Assembly (NCBI GenBank): GCA_948144175.1 | Contig: CANXME010002160.1 | Location: forward strand, 1,258,001-1,322,000 | Direction of reading: 5' to 3' | Source of the DNA: Closterium sp. NIES-65 | Lineage: Eukaryota > Streptophyta > Zygnematophyceae > Desmidiales > Closteriaceae | Length of the DNA: 64,000 bases | In this document: in pieces, positions 63,734-64,000 of the stretch | Position numbering within the stretch: the stretch's first letter is position 1 | How the letters are laid out: every line of letters starts with the position of its first letter | The notes under the pieces: model-generated | The model's database searches: none | What the model was told of the DNA's origin: nothing | The model's input: the letters and a program-made list of their open reading frames with translations, nothing else | Translations under genes and position numbers: made by a program

Positions 63734-64000
63734 TGTGAAACAAGTGAACAGAAATGAGAATGACTAAGTCAAAGTTGGGTACAAATACAACCCTAGAAAG
63801 CTGTACCCCATATGTGCTACCCCACTATAGCCTACAAACATGCATCAGCTATAATACTCTGACACACCCCCATAGGCTAAGTGGGGGAGAACAAGGGGTC
63901 ACAAGACCAGTCAAGCAAAGCAAAGCAAAGCAAGCTCAGGGTGGATCACAAAGTCACCACACAGTCCGAGCACAAGAGCAGGGCCAGAGGCCAGTTCACA
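63734..64000 (-). mobile_element. Copia element J, 3' end (runs off window)
   Basis: LTR 63734-63864 (131 bp; closely related to the LTR of B in reverse), polypurine tract complement ACCCCCATAGG, hairpins GGTC-TTGT-GACC (63908-63897) and GGCC-TCT-GGCC (63992-63982). No coding sequence of J is inside the window. Confidence 0.85.

Overview
The window is an accessory, retrotransposon-choked stretch of a eukaryotic nuclear genome. The organism is most likely a streptophyte green alga: zygnematophytes such as Closterium are my best guess, but this rests on general resemblance and I could not search. The support is spliced single-repeat LRR exons in phase 2 (typical of plant LRR receptor genes), many Ty1/copia elements with plant-type PBS/PPT signals, strong GC-rich repeat content, and no bacterial operon or ribosome-binding-site layout.

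Layout. (1) Positions 1-20565, + strand: a leucine-rich-repeat gene or tandem LRR genes. About 15 small exons, mostly 72 bp and each encoding one LRR, are separated by introns. One intron holds a 32-bp x 30 minisatellite. Another holds a broken non-LTR reverse transcriptase (3810-5484) followed by copia element A (5768-13047, 127-bp LTRs, TSD AATTT). At least one exon is visibly broken, so the locus may be decaying. (2) Positions 20566-62799: a copia LTR (H) that has been hit again and again. G (+, about 1.2-kb LTRs, TSD CATTT) sits inside the H LTR. L (-, non-autonomous) and K (+, TSD GGGAG) sit inside G. B (+, 130-bp LTRs) sits inside L. D (-, Tnt1-like, 772-bp LTR, TSD CTGAG) sits inside B. 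C (-, TSD GGACC) and E (-) sit inside D. This is a six-level nest H>G>L>B>D>C. (3) Positions 62800-64000: element I (-), internally deleted and interrupted by element J (-), which runs off the window.

Element C (32283-39713) stands out. Its two 137-bp LTRs are identical in my reading, and it carries one uninterrupted gag-pol ORF of about 1968 codons with an intact protease DSG, integrase D,D35E, RT YVDD and RNase H. It is the innermost and youngest insertion and may still be mobile. A, B, C, E, I, J and K share an organisation that differs from textbook copia: very short LTRs, a long GC-rich tandem-repeat leader, a polyglycine tract, an odd zinc-finger-like motif in Gag, a hypervariable repeat hinge between integrase and RT, and a conserved 3' UTR with small hairpins of the form GGYC-loop-GRCC.

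No RNA genes, CRISPR arrays or bacterial genes were found. Apart from the LRR exons, essentially all coding sequence belongs to retroelements. Most copies carry stops and frameshifts; several of the stops look like C-to-T changes at CAG or CGA codons.
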